Assembly (NCBI RefSeq): GCF_048541585.1
Contig: NZ_CP183307.1
Location: forward strand, 1 to 64,000
DNA: 64,000 nt
Origin: Legionella_C sp048541585
GTDB taxonomy: Bacteria; Pseudomonadota; Gammaproteobacteria; Legionellales; Legionellaceae
Reading direction: 5' to 3'
The notes beneath the pieces are model-generated. The model searched no databases and was not told where the DNA came from. It saw only the letters and a list, made by a program, of their open reading frames with translations. Position numbers and translations under genes: made by a program. Below, piece by piece: positions 47,752 to 56,237 of the stretch. The first letter of the stretch is position 1; every line of letters starts with the position of its first letter.

Positions 47752-48207
47752 ATGTTTTTTTCAAAAGTGAAAATTATAACACAATTAGAATTTGAAATTG
47801 GTACTTGCAGTCGAATGGGAAGTGGCACGCCTCATTCTATTGAACATAAAAATTATGATTCTTTAAAAAAAGAGATAATAAGTGTTCACAATAAATTTTG
47901 TAGCCTTATTAACCAATGTTACAACGAAACAAAAGAAGATTATATTAAAATGGGCGAAGATGCCTATGAATATAATGGTGTAAGAGTTCTATATACAATA
48001 AAAGGAATCTTAAACGAAATTAGTTTAGATGAAAAAATAGAAAGCATCGAAGGCTTTTTTAATTTTGCTGAAAAATATTTTCAAATACTTAGAGACAAAG
48101 ATGTTGATATGTTATTAGAGTGTGGGAAATATAACGATGAAAAATTTCTATTGTTTTGTCCAAACGATGAAGCAAGAGTAGAATTAAATTACTGTTCAAT
48201 AATTTAA
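47752..48207 (+). CDS. Hypothetical protein
   Basis: The 151-residue soluble protein is rich in Lys, Glu and Asn and predicted mostly helical. I recognise no domain; the segment GTCSRMGSGTPHSIEHKNYD may be a loop. There is no signal peptide or membrane segment. It lies 61 bp downstream of the Tn3 terminal repeat and upstream of the cold-shock gene. It may be transposon-adjacent cargo. Confidence 0.5.
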   Translation: MFFSKVKIITQLEFEIGTCSRMGSGTPHSIEHKNYDSLKKEIISVHNKFCSLINQCYNETKEDYIKMGEDAYEYNGVRVLYTIKGILNEISLDEKIESIEGFFNFAEKYFQILRDKDVDMLLECGKYNDEKFLLFCPNDEARVELNYCSII

Positions 48208-48296
48208 GGTCGTATTTTTATTTAAGAATTAACTTTATTTTAAAATTAAATTTTAAAGGTGTTAATATAAATATTTAACTTAAGGTATTTAATCTC

Positions 48297-48503
48297 ATGT
48301 CAGATAAGGCTCGTGGAACAGTTAAGTGGTTTAAGGAAGATAAGGGTTTTGGATTTATTGAAAGTAATGGTAAAGATTATTTCGTCCATTTTAGCGCTAT
48401 TCTAAGTAGTGGTTTTAAAACACTTTCCGAAGGTGCTGAAGTTTTATTTAGACCCGCACAAGGTCAAAAAGGGCCACAAGCTGAAGAAGTTGAAGTTATT
48501 TAA
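48297..48503 (+). CDS. Cold-shock domain protein (CspA family)
   Basis: The 68-residue single cold-shock domain has intact RNA-binding motifs: RNP1 DKGFGFIES and RNP2 YFVHFSAI, with the usual GTVKWFKED start and GPQAEEVEVI end. CspA-type proteins bind single-stranded RNA/DNA and act as RNA chaperones. A closely similar but damaged copy lies at 50448. Confidence 0.95.
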   Translation: MSDKARGTVKWFKEDKGFGFIESNGKDYFVHFSAILSSGFKTLSEGAEVLFRPAQGQKGPQAEEVEVI

Positions 48504-48654
48504 TTTAAAGGTGTTGAATTAATAATCTTTTATATCAGATTAGAAGCATTCAAGTTTCAGCATTTTATTTAAGAATTTAGTAATTATACTGCTCGCATTC
48601 TTACTAGGTGATAAGGGCAGTAAATAATTCTGGAGCTTTAAATGGGTTATTTAA

Positions 48655-49368
48655 ATGACTATTCTCATTCGGCTATTAAATTTTACTGTCCTTTTATTGC
48701 TTTCCTATTCTAGTTTTAGTGAGCCACCTAAAACCTTTACGCAAGCTAAGAAACAGATGCGCATCCTATTCGCCTTTCAACGCGAAACGCTTTATTGTCG
48801 TTGCAAGTTTGATGCACGTCTACAAGTTGATTTAGCAAGTTGTAATATGCAATCGGCAACTCAATTTAAACGGGCGCATCGTATTGAAGCTGAACACATG
48901 ATGCCGGCTGAGAACTTTGGCAATCACTTTGCCTGTTGGCGAGAACCGCTTTGTACAAAGAACAATGGCAAAACTTATAAAGGTAGAAAGTGTTGTGAAA
49001 AGATAGATAATCAGTTTAAACAAGCTGAAGCAGAGCTCTATAATTTATGGCCGGCTGTTGGCTTGGTTAATCAAGCACGTTCTAACTACCGATATAGTAT
49101 GTTAGAAAATCATACCCTCTTTTATGGCTGCCCTGTTACTATTGATAAAGCGTCTAGACGGGTAGAGCCTGCAGACTATGCAAAGGGTATTGTGGCTCGT
49201 GCCAATTTATTCATGTCCGATAAATACCATATTAACTTAAGTCAAGCACAGCGAAATCTATTTATGGCTTGGAATAAGCAATTTCCGCTCACAGCACAAG
49301 AAAAATGGTGGGCCGAAACAGTTGCAAAAATAGAAGGGTATACAAATCCATATATTACTCATCATTAA
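48655..49368 (+). CDS. endA: Endonuclease I (EndA/NucM family), secreted
   Basis: The 237-residue protein has a signal peptide (IRLLNFTVLLLLSYSSFS), then QAKKQMRILFAFQRETLYC, RIEAEHMMPAENFG (His-Me finger: His, with Glu/Asn), CCEKIDNQFKQAEAELYNLWP, AVGLVNQARSNY and several Cys. This is periplasmic/extracellular endonuclease I, which cuts DNA non-specifically. It stands alone, with a promoter region of about 150 bp upstream. Confidence 0.92.
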   Translation: MTILIRLLNFTVLLLLSYSSFSEPPKTFTQAKKQMRILFAFQRETLYCRCKFDARLQVDLASCNMQSATQFKRAHRIEAEHMMPAENFGNHFACWREPLCTKNNGKTYKGRKCCEKIDNQFKQAEAELYNLWPAVGLVNQARSNYRYSMLENHTLFYGCPVTIDKASRRVEPADYAKGIVARANLFMSDKYHINLSQAQRNLFMAWNKQFPLTAQEKWWAETVAKIEGYTNPYITHH

Positions 49369-49401
49369 TAAATTATCATTGGATAAGTTTTACTAAAAAC
49401 G

Positions 49402-49477
49402 TTGTTATCCACTAGCTCTATGGAGAGCCCTACTTCGCGAACTAAGTGGAGTTTGAGTTATAGTATGTGGATAACAA
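49402..49477. promoter_or_regulatory. 11-bp perfect inverted repeat flanking a TTCGCGAA palindrome
   Basis: TTGTTATCCAC (49402-49412) and GTGGATAACAA (49467-49477) are exact inverted copies. Between them lie a small CTC-TATG-GAG hairpin and the palindrome TTCGCGAA. The right arm contains a perfect DnaA-box match (TGTGGATAA). It could be an operator, a terminator-like structure after the endonuclease gene, or an origin-like element. Confidence 0.5.
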
Positions 49478-49571
49478 GTCAATTTATTTTATAATGATTT
49501 AATCACAGGTGGCTATTTATATTTTCCAGTTAAGTAATTGAAATAGTAAATGAAAAAATGATAATTAAGAT

Positions 49572-50237
49572 TTATCCTTCACCATGTTTAGCTACGATTT
49601 TGCTTGATGATAATATATAACTATCAATAATATGGCGACCTACTAATCTTAATTCAATGAGACTTCCATACCACATATCCTGCTTAAGATTAAATTTCAA
49701 TAGTAATAAATCGTCTTGGTGAGCTTTTTTATAGTTAATGAAAAAATTATCTTGTTCTTGATAAATTTTATTGAGTATTAGTCCATGATTTTTTAACCAA
49801 ACTAGTCCAGTAATCCCTTCTTGTGGCGACTGACTTTTTGAAATGACAGCTAAACTATTATCAGGCCAAAAAGAATGGCAGTCATTTTTATTAATATAAA
49901 AAGCAAAACGTTCATCCTCATAAGCATTATAAAGACTTGGTTCTATCGGGTTACTCTCATTAAAACTTAAAGTACTCTTATTCCAAGTTAAGATAGGCGT
50001 TTTTTTTAATTTAGTGAGTGATTGAATTAATAGATTTGACTTAAGTAAAGCAACAACCGAAATATCAAAAAAATGAGCAAGATTTTCAATTATTGAAAAT
50101 CTCGGCTTTTTCGTTTTCCCCGATACAATATGATGTAAGGTAGGCTGAGGAATACCTGTATTTCTAGACAGCGCCATAATAGTGAGAGACTGGCTAGAGA
50201 GTAGGTAGTTTAAGTTAGAAACTAGTTGACTCGACAT
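49572..50237 (-). CDS. XRE-family regulator with S24-like tail
   Basis: The 221-residue protein has an N-terminal XRE HTH (SQSLTIMALSRNTGIPQPTL ... SGKTKKPRFSIIENLAHFF, 14-57). A C-terminal beta-rich region resembles the LexA/CI S24 fold (NSLAVISKSQ...GLVWLKNHGLILNKIY) but lacks a clear autocleavage Ala-Gly. It is probably a repressor. It faces away from the cold-shock relic at 50448, so the 210-bp gap between them probably holds divergent promoters. Confidence 0.75.
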   Translation of the reverse strand: MSSQLVSNLNYLLSSQSLTIMALSRNTGIPQPTLHHIVSGKTKKPRFSIIENLAHFFDISVVALLKSNLLIQSLTKLKKTPILTWNKSTLSFNESNPIEPSLYNAYEDERFAFYINKNDCHSFWPDNSLAVISKSQSPQEGITGLVWLKNHGLILNKIYQEQDNFFINYKKAHQDDLLLLKFNLKQDMWYGSLIELRLVGRHIIDSYILSSSKIVAKHGEG

Positions 50238-50447
50238 AAGAAAAATTTTATTAAAACTTTGATAATACTAACGAGATGAGTAAATAGTTAGAACATGTAA
50301 GTATACCGCTACTTATAATATTAAGTATAGGTTTCATTAAATAGCGTATAATAAATCAGGTAAACCACCCTGCTTTTACAGAAAGTTTATTCAAACCAAC
50401 TTATAATATTAGGCTTACTCATTCATAATAAATGATGAGATAAGAAA

Positions 50448-50644
50448 ATGGCAAACAAGATACAAGGAAAAGCAAAGTGGTTTAATGAAGAAAAAGGATT
50501 TAGATTTATTGAACGTAGTGGCAAAGATTATTTTGTTCATTTTAGTGCGATTCAAACATTAGGTTTTAAGAGCCTAACTGAAGGTGAACAGGTTGGTTTT
50601 ATTACAAAAAAGGTTTGTAAGCTGAAAACATTGAAGTGATTTAA
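50448..50644 (+). pseudogene. Damaged cold-shock protein copy
   Basis: Similar to the intact copy at 48297 (GKAKWFNEEKGF, KDYFVHFSAIQTLGFKSLTE). RNP1 reads KGFRFIE, with Arg instead of Gly. The reading frame leaves the family after VGFITKK. The expected end AENIEVI is present in another frame up to 50644, after an in-frame TAA. A poly-A length change plus a substitution explain this, so the copy is probably inactive. Confidence 0.8.
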
Positions 50645-51031
50645 TCTCGAACATCCTAGAATCAATCTTTCTTGTCAACAGAGCCAATCGTTGATTTAAA
50701 CTCCTGCTTATCTAGCCTACCAATGTCAAACTTAGTTTACAATAGATTGGTTTAGGCGTTATTTTACATGATTAATACCACTCATTAATCAGAAAATTTT
50801 GTGCTCACTATAATTTAGCACATTAACTTTGTTAGCTTAATGAAATAATCAAGATTAAACATCAACTAAAACGTTTTATTTCTAATAAGGAGTTTGATTG
50901 CTCACCTTCAGTAATTAAGCTAAGATTATTTTAAATAAAAGCGCCCAATAATTCTTCTAGGTTGTCTGCCTATTCGTTTTCTTTTTATGCCTAGGTTATT
51001 GTTCGCTACGCGCAAGGAATCGCTCATTATT
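50645..51031. other. Intergenic stretch, no gene seen
   Basis: AT-rich DNA with no supported frame. A short frame upstream of the RRM gene could extend it to ATG 50987, but family comparison favours the start at 51032. Confidence 0.35.
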
Positions 51032-51352
51032 ATGAATCAAAGAACCCTCTACATCGCGCATTTGCCCTTTACGGCCACCGCGCAGGAGATTGAAACAGCG
51101 TTTTGTAAATATGGTAAAATCGTTGAGTTTGATTTGGTGAAAGACCGCTTCACTGGCCAATCAAAAGGAATAGCCTTTATAACTTTTTCATTGCCAGAAG
51201 AGGCTGAAAAGGCATTGGCCATGAATGGCAAGCAATGGCTGGGGCGAACCTTAAAGGTGACACAAGTGCAAAGCCGTGCTGTTTATTCAGACGCGATTAA
51301 TACAGATGATTGCTTAAAAGTTACAGATAAGAGAGTAAGCCCTACTCGTTAA
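51032..51352 (+). CDS. RRM-domain RNA-binding protein
   Basis: The start is ATG 51032 (an upstream in-frame ATG at 50987 would add 15 residues outside the domain). The 106-residue protein is one RNA recognition motif, with RNP2 LYIAHL (6-11) and RNP1 KGIAFITF (46-53), and a short Ser/Lys tail. Bacterial RRM proteins of this size are small RNA-binding regulators. The convergent GGDEF gene begins one base after its end. Confidence 0.9.
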   Translation: MNQRTLYIAHLPFTATAQEIETAFCKYGKIVEFDLVKDRFTGQSKGIAFITFSLPEEAEKALAMNGKQWLGRTLKVTQVQSRAVYSDAINTDDCLKVTDKRVSPTR

Positions 51353-51353
51353 G

Positions 51354-52637
51354 TCAATTTTTTTTATAATCGGCATAAAAACCATAAGCCTCTTTCTGCC
51401 CTTTCTTCACAGCATACATGGTTTTATCGGCCAATTGAACTAATTCATTTTGTGCCTCACTGTCATCCGGATAAAGCGCAACACCGATGCTGGCTTTCAA
51501 TTTAAACAAGGTGTCATCATAGTCAATTGGCTCACTAATCGTTTTAATGATTTTGTTAACAATGGATTTGAGAACACACTGGTTTGAGATGTTGCCTAAA
51601 ATGATTAAAAATTCATCGCCACCGATGCGAGCCACCGTATCTTCCTCACGTAAACAACTCATTAGGCGCTCCGCAATGATTTTAAGCATTACATCGCCTG
51701 TGGTATGGCCATACGTATCATTAAGGGCTTTAAAGCCATCTAAATCGAGGAATAAAACCGCCACTTTCGTTTTATTGCGTTTAGCATGCGCACACGCCCT
51801 ACCCAGCCTATCATAAGCCAGCCGTAAGATAGGAAGTCCTGTTAATGCATCATGCGTCGCTAAATAGCGCTGCAGCGTGAGTTCGGTGATATCACGGGCA
51901 ATTTTAGACGCCCCGATAATGATGCCCTCCTTATTTTTAATCGGTGAGATAGACACACATACATGCACTTGTTTACCATCTTTGCGAATGCGCACGGTTT
52001 CAAAACGGTCAACTTTCTCACCCGAGGCTATTTTTTCTAAAATATAGGTTTCTTCATTGAAGCGGTCTGAGGGAATTAACATTAAAATGGATTTACCTAT
52101 GATTTCATGCGCGCTATAGCCAAAGATATGCGTGGCCGCCGGATTCCAACTGGTGATAATACCTTGTAAATTTTTACTAATAATGGCATCATCAGAAGAA
52201 TTAATAATCGAGGTTAATAGCTGCTCGGTTTCTTCTCTTTTTTTATCGCTAGTGATATCGCGAACCATATTAAAAATACCCACAATGCTACCTTGATTAT
52301 CTCTTAAGGGAAGAAAGCAACAAGACACAGGTATTTTTTGCCCATCTTTTCGCAACACGACGGTTTTAAACTGTTCTATTTTTTCACCCAAGGCCACACG
52401 ATTTAAAAAAATAGTGTCTTCATCCAAGCGCTCCGGTGGAACTAAACGTGTAGCCGGTTGACCGATGATTTCACGAGGTAAATAGCCAAAAAGGCGCTCA
52501 GCACTTGGATTCCAACTGGTAATAATGCCTGTAAGTGTTTTAGTGATGATGGCATCTTCTGAAAAGTTAAGCACTAAATGAAGCAAAGCTTGCTCCATTT
52601 CAGTTACCTTCTCTAAAGAGACTAAACGCTCTAGCAT
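51354..52637 (-). CDS. PAS-PAS-GGDEF diguanylate cyclase
   Basis: The 427-residue cytoplasmic protein has two PAS domains with PAC motifs (about 15-135 and 140-260: IITSWNPSAERLFGY, GFDREEIIGQ-like REIIGQPAT and VHVCVSISPIKNKEG) and a GGDEF domain (270-427). The active site is IGGDEF (GGDEF 339-343), and an RxxD inhibitory site (REED) lies five residues before it. It should make cyclic di-GMP in response to a PAS-sensed signal. There is no EAL domain. Confidence 0.93.
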   Translation of the reverse strand: MLERLVSLEKVTEMEQALLHLVLNFSEDAIITKTLTGIITSWNPSAERLFGYLPREIIGQPATRLVPPERLDEDTIFLNRVALGEKIEQFKTVVLRKDGQKIPVSCCFLPLRDNQGSIVGIFNMVRDITSDKKREETEQLLTSIINSSDDAIISKNLQGIITSWNPAATHIFGYSAHEIIGKSILMLIPSDRFNEETYILEKIASGEKVDRFETVRIRKDGKQVHVCVSISPIKNKEGIIIGASKIARDITELTLQRYLATHDALTGLPILRLAYDRLGRACAHAKRNKTKVAVLFLDLDGFKALNDTYGHTTGDVMLKIIAERLMSCLREEDTVARIGGDEFLIILGNISNQCVLKSIVNKIIKTISEPIDYDDTLFKLKASIGVALYPDDSEAQNELVQLADKTMYAVKKGQKEAYGFYADYKKN

Positions 52638-52869
52638 ATCACGCCCATTTAGTTATTCTAGCTTAAGTATAGTCTGTGTAATTAGGATAGGGTTAAATCA
52701 ATGAATTACTGGTAAAGAACGCTGAGCGTCTGGATTAAAAACTGATTGGGAACTAACCGATAAAATACAATTCAAATGGAAAGACTTTTCTATAATTAAA
52801 GTTAATAAACGCTGGAAATTGCTATAAAAAGGCATTTTTCAATTACAGGATGAATGTTTTTTACTGCTT

Positions 52870-53892
52870 CTACAAAGCTCATTTAAGTCAATCCTGTTTA
52901 ATATTTTTTTATCCACGTTTATTTGGAGCTATTTGTTATACCGGCAAGCTCCCGTTAAACAAGCAACACTTTGGTATGGGTTGATTTTTTTTAAGTCTCT
53001 ATCGCTGGTTTTATAGCCAGCAAAGTATTAATAAGCGCACTTATCTTGTAAAAAAAGACCGAATCAAATTTACTTTTATCCTCTTAACCGGCTTAATAGG
53101 TGCCTTATGGGAGAGCTGTTACCTTTGGTTTTACCCTTATTTCTTAGTCATGCATCAAAACGTCATTACGCTCGTCTTAAGCGGTATGGCCTCAGGAGCG
53201 CTGGCCTCGCTTTCCATTTATTTACCAGCCTATTATACTTACCTTATTCCTATGTTTTTACCGCTTATTTTGTACAACTATTGACTTGGCGACCTTGACC
53301 ACACTGTTTTAGCGTCTATGTTCGTACTTTTTGTTATCATGTTAATCATTACCGCTAAATTTCCTTCGGCTTTATTAAGAGAAACTATAGCGCTCGCCAA
53401 AGAAAAAGATAAAGCCTTAGAAGAGGTTCAACGCACGGCTATCACCAATGGCTTAACCGGGCTTTATAGCCGCCGCTATTTTGATCAACGATTTAATGAA
53501 GAATTTAGACGAGCCCAACAAAATAAGCATCCGTTAAATTTAATTTTAATTGATGTAGATGACTTTAAAAAAATAAATGACCAGCATGGTCACCCTTCAG
53601 GTGATTTATGTTTAAAGGAGTTAGCCAATACCATCAAAGACTCTGCGGCCGCGCCAATGATGCCACTTTTCGCATTGGCGGCGATGAATTTGCAGCTATT
53701 TTAAGTAACATTTCACTGGATGAGACCATTTCCCTTTGCAACAAAATTCAACAAAAATTTAAACAAGAAACAAAACTTTCAAATCCAACCATCAGTATAG
53801 AGATTATTCGCATTCCACCTCTGTGTACCAATAAAATTGATGAGGTTGTTTCAGTAGCAGACCAAACCTTATATGAAGCGAAAAGCTGGTAA
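52870..53892 (+). pseudogene. Membrane-anchored GGDEF protein, broken
   Basis: Several frames give hydrophobic segments (SYLLYRQAPVKQATLWYGLI; FTFILLTGLIGALWESCYLW; GMASGALASLSIYLPAYYTY; MFVLFVIMLIITAKF), then a GGDEF domain. It begins with ITNGLTGLYSRRYFDQRFNE and DVDDFKKINDQHGHPSGDL. A frame change at about 53640 ends the first piece, and ANDATFRIGGDEFAAIL is in the next frame. One T missing from 'ctcttgcgg' restores it. At least three frame changes occur in total, so it is non-functional as read. Confidence 0.75.
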
Positions 53893-54008
53893 AAATCAAA
53901 TCTATTCACAACAATTAAACTGTTAACGTTTTGTGCTACTTCTAGTTACTAAAGATTTTTTAAAATTGTTTAACTCAAATGTATATGCGCTCAAATTTGG
54001 AGACTTTT

Positions 54009-54218
54009 ATGACAGACAAAGAGGCGATAGAACTAGAAAAAATATATAGCTCATCAGCAGTTGCTAATAAATTAAGACAAATTGCAGAGGCTATTTATCA
54101 AAATAAAGGCTTTCAACTATAAATAAACAACAAACGTATTTATGGCCTGTTGATGTGTATGTTGAATTTGAGTATGAAGAAAGTGATAACTACGAGCTTA
54201 GTATTGAAATAAAATGAA
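54009..54218 (+). pseudogene. amphi-Trp domain protein relic
   Basis: MTDKEAIELEKIYSSSAVANK and LRQIAEAIYQNKGFQL are followed by TAA, INNKRIY, then in the next frame PVDVYVEFEYEE and NYELSIEIK to 54218. This is the amphi-Trp domain pattern. A single-base change (CAA to TAA) and one missing T (tattgg to tatgg) break the frame. The function of the family is unknown. Confidence 0.55.
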
Positions 54219-54530
54219 AAAAAATAAAGGTTAGTTTTCTTACAGTTATATCTATGAGAGGAGCTTAATGTCACTATGTTTAGAACTTATAAATAGGAAC
54301 ACGAGGCTTGAAAAAATCTCAAAAATTGACCGACCTAAGCAAGCAATTAGATAGCGATACGCTTTCTCTAAAGACATTAATCGGCTCCATTTAAACCTTT
54401 TTTATCACGCTGGCGATGAATTGGCGTTAAAAATTACAATAATGCTAAAAATTTATTTCAAAAGAGCATCCAGCAATAAAAAAGTTTATACTAAATTTAT
54501 AGTGTAGGTAATAAGTCAATTAGGTTAGCT
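54219..54530. other. Stretch without a supported gene
   Basis: Short frames such as SLKKSQKLTDLSKQLDSDTL near 54310 look protein-like but are cut by stops within about 30 codons. I could not assign them to a family, so no gene is called. Confidence 0.3.
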
Positions 54531-55394
54531 ATGTTTAGGCATTATGAAAAACAAAGGAATGACAACACGCAACAACAATCATTCTTTATGTTATTGGTTG
54601 CAGTGAATGATAATGAAAAGCGGCTTTATGGCATTGATGCATCGATTATTTTTCATAAAATCCCTAGTTTTCAAATTAGAATGGCCCTAGAAAATTGTCT
54701 TAAAAGACCAAATGAATTACTTTTTAACAACTTAACGTCTGCTATTAACAAAGGTAATCAGTTGGTTAACCAGTTAAAGAAAATTAAACCTGATTTTTTT
54801 ATTAGTACCACAACAACCTTTAGATTAAATGAGACGCTTAATGAAGCCTTTCTTTTTCAGATTTTAGAAGTTAAAGCCCCTAATAGTAATACTATCAAAT
54901 CTTATATTGTTGATTTTCTTAAAGGAGACTATCACGCTTTAGCAGAGCACAGTTGTTTTTTACATAATCCGGATGCAAGCAAAGCCTATGAAAATAACGC
55001 TATTATAACGGGAGGCCCTTTATTTTAAAGATAAGATTTTTTTAACCTTAATACGTCACTATCAGTAGGATTGGATTTTGAATGGCTAACCTTTGATAAA
55101 GAAATTTTAGACCATGGCTATTATTCACCTAAATTATATCAAGCTTATAGAGTTGGCTTTTTAGTTAATAGTCAGGTTTATGACAACTTATTATTAGAAT
55201 TTTATCTAGCCCCAGGTATAGTTAGAGATAATTTTACTAGACATTTTGGGCTTGATATCAACTCAGTTTTACAAGTTAGATACAGTATTCGTAAGAATGT
55301 TGAGCTCGTTACTGAGCTTGATTATGTTTATGAAGAGTTAACGCCAACTTATTATGAGGTCGATGCGTCTATTGGTATTACTTGGCGGTTTTAA
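54531..55394 (+). pseudogene. Outer-membrane beta-barrel protein relic
   Basis: The first frame (54531-55028) has alternating hydrophobic strands (MLLVAVNDNEKRLYGI, FFISTTTTFRLNETLNEAFL) and ends at GGPLF. The second frame gives FFNLNTSLSVGLDFEWLTFD, then GYYSPKLYQAYRVGFLV, LRVRYSIRK-like LQVRYSIRKNVELVTELDY and a C-terminal VDASIGITWRF. The terminal Phe is the outer-membrane assembly signature. The C-terminal part is reminiscent of the barrel ends of PgaA/BcsC-like export proteins, a weak resemblance. The break at 55029-55060 splits it in two. Confidence 0.5.
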
Positions 55395-55856
55395 ACCTAA
55401 CGTAAACTGGTGGAATCTTTACTGAGGTGTTACAGATGATTAAGGTACACTCAATTTTAAAGTGCAATTTCCGCTTGGAGAATGTAGCGCTTCTCTATAA
55501 TCATAACATGCTTTTATATTCCCAACAGCGTATTGGCTAATTATTCAATTTTTTAACTGGTATATACTTGTCTTATCATCTTTACTCCATGTTGATGAAA
55601 TTATATTTCTTAAACAAGGGGTATGGCTATTTGAGGATATCAGATTAAGCTCTATGGAAAGTGACTAAGTTCTCTTCGTGTTTTTACATCCTCCTCATTT
55701 TTGAACGACAATAATTTAATAGCTGAAACTTAGTCTTAAATAATTTTACATAGTTTATTTTTAAATGTTGTTCATTTTTTGTGTATAAAACTCTTATTTC
55801 ATCAGCAAAAATTGGACTTCTAGCAAAAAGAGTATTTCCTAAGATATTAAATATAA
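55395..55856. other. Stretch without a supported gene
   Basis: No coding frame, repeat or hairpin stands out. The segment separates the broken barrel gene from the minus-strand partial duplicate of the 61.4-kb surface locus. Confidence 0.35.
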
Positions 55857-56051
55857 TTAAATCATTACGCTATTATAATGAGGTAAAATCAAGCTAAAAT
55901 CTGCAGCTCGTCTAATTAGATTAAAGAATGGGAAGCCTGCATGCGAAAACATAGTGGCAATGAGTAACCAAAGACCCATGATTGGCTTGCGCCATCCATA
56001 TTGATTTCTCATCTGATTGTCCTTATGAAGGTAGGTTAAGTTAAACAACAT
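55857..56051 (-). pseudogene. Partial duplicate of the barrel/Lcl-like gene junction
   Basis: The minus strand reads MLFNLTYL, a few bases, then MRNQYGWRKPIMGLWLLIAT and HAGFPF. This is nearly the same as the end of the barrel gene at 61447 (VLFNLTYL) and the start of the next gene at 61458 (MKNQYGWRKPIMGIWLLVAT). Both coding ends and the spacer are preserved, so it is a truncated copy of that operon junction, inverted and about 5.4 kb away. Sequence after residue 47 is unrelated. Confidence 0.75.
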
Positions 56052-56237
56052 ACTTTCGTTAATTGCCTATGATGTACCCATGTCAGCAACGACTTTGCTG
56101 ACACTATTGTTACCTTCGAAATATTATATTTTATAGTCTCATCGAATAAATCAATGGTTGTTAAAGAACGACTAAGTAACCTCATTTACGCTCAAAATAT
56201 TTTTTTAATGAGACTAGATTATAAATCTTAGCTAGTT

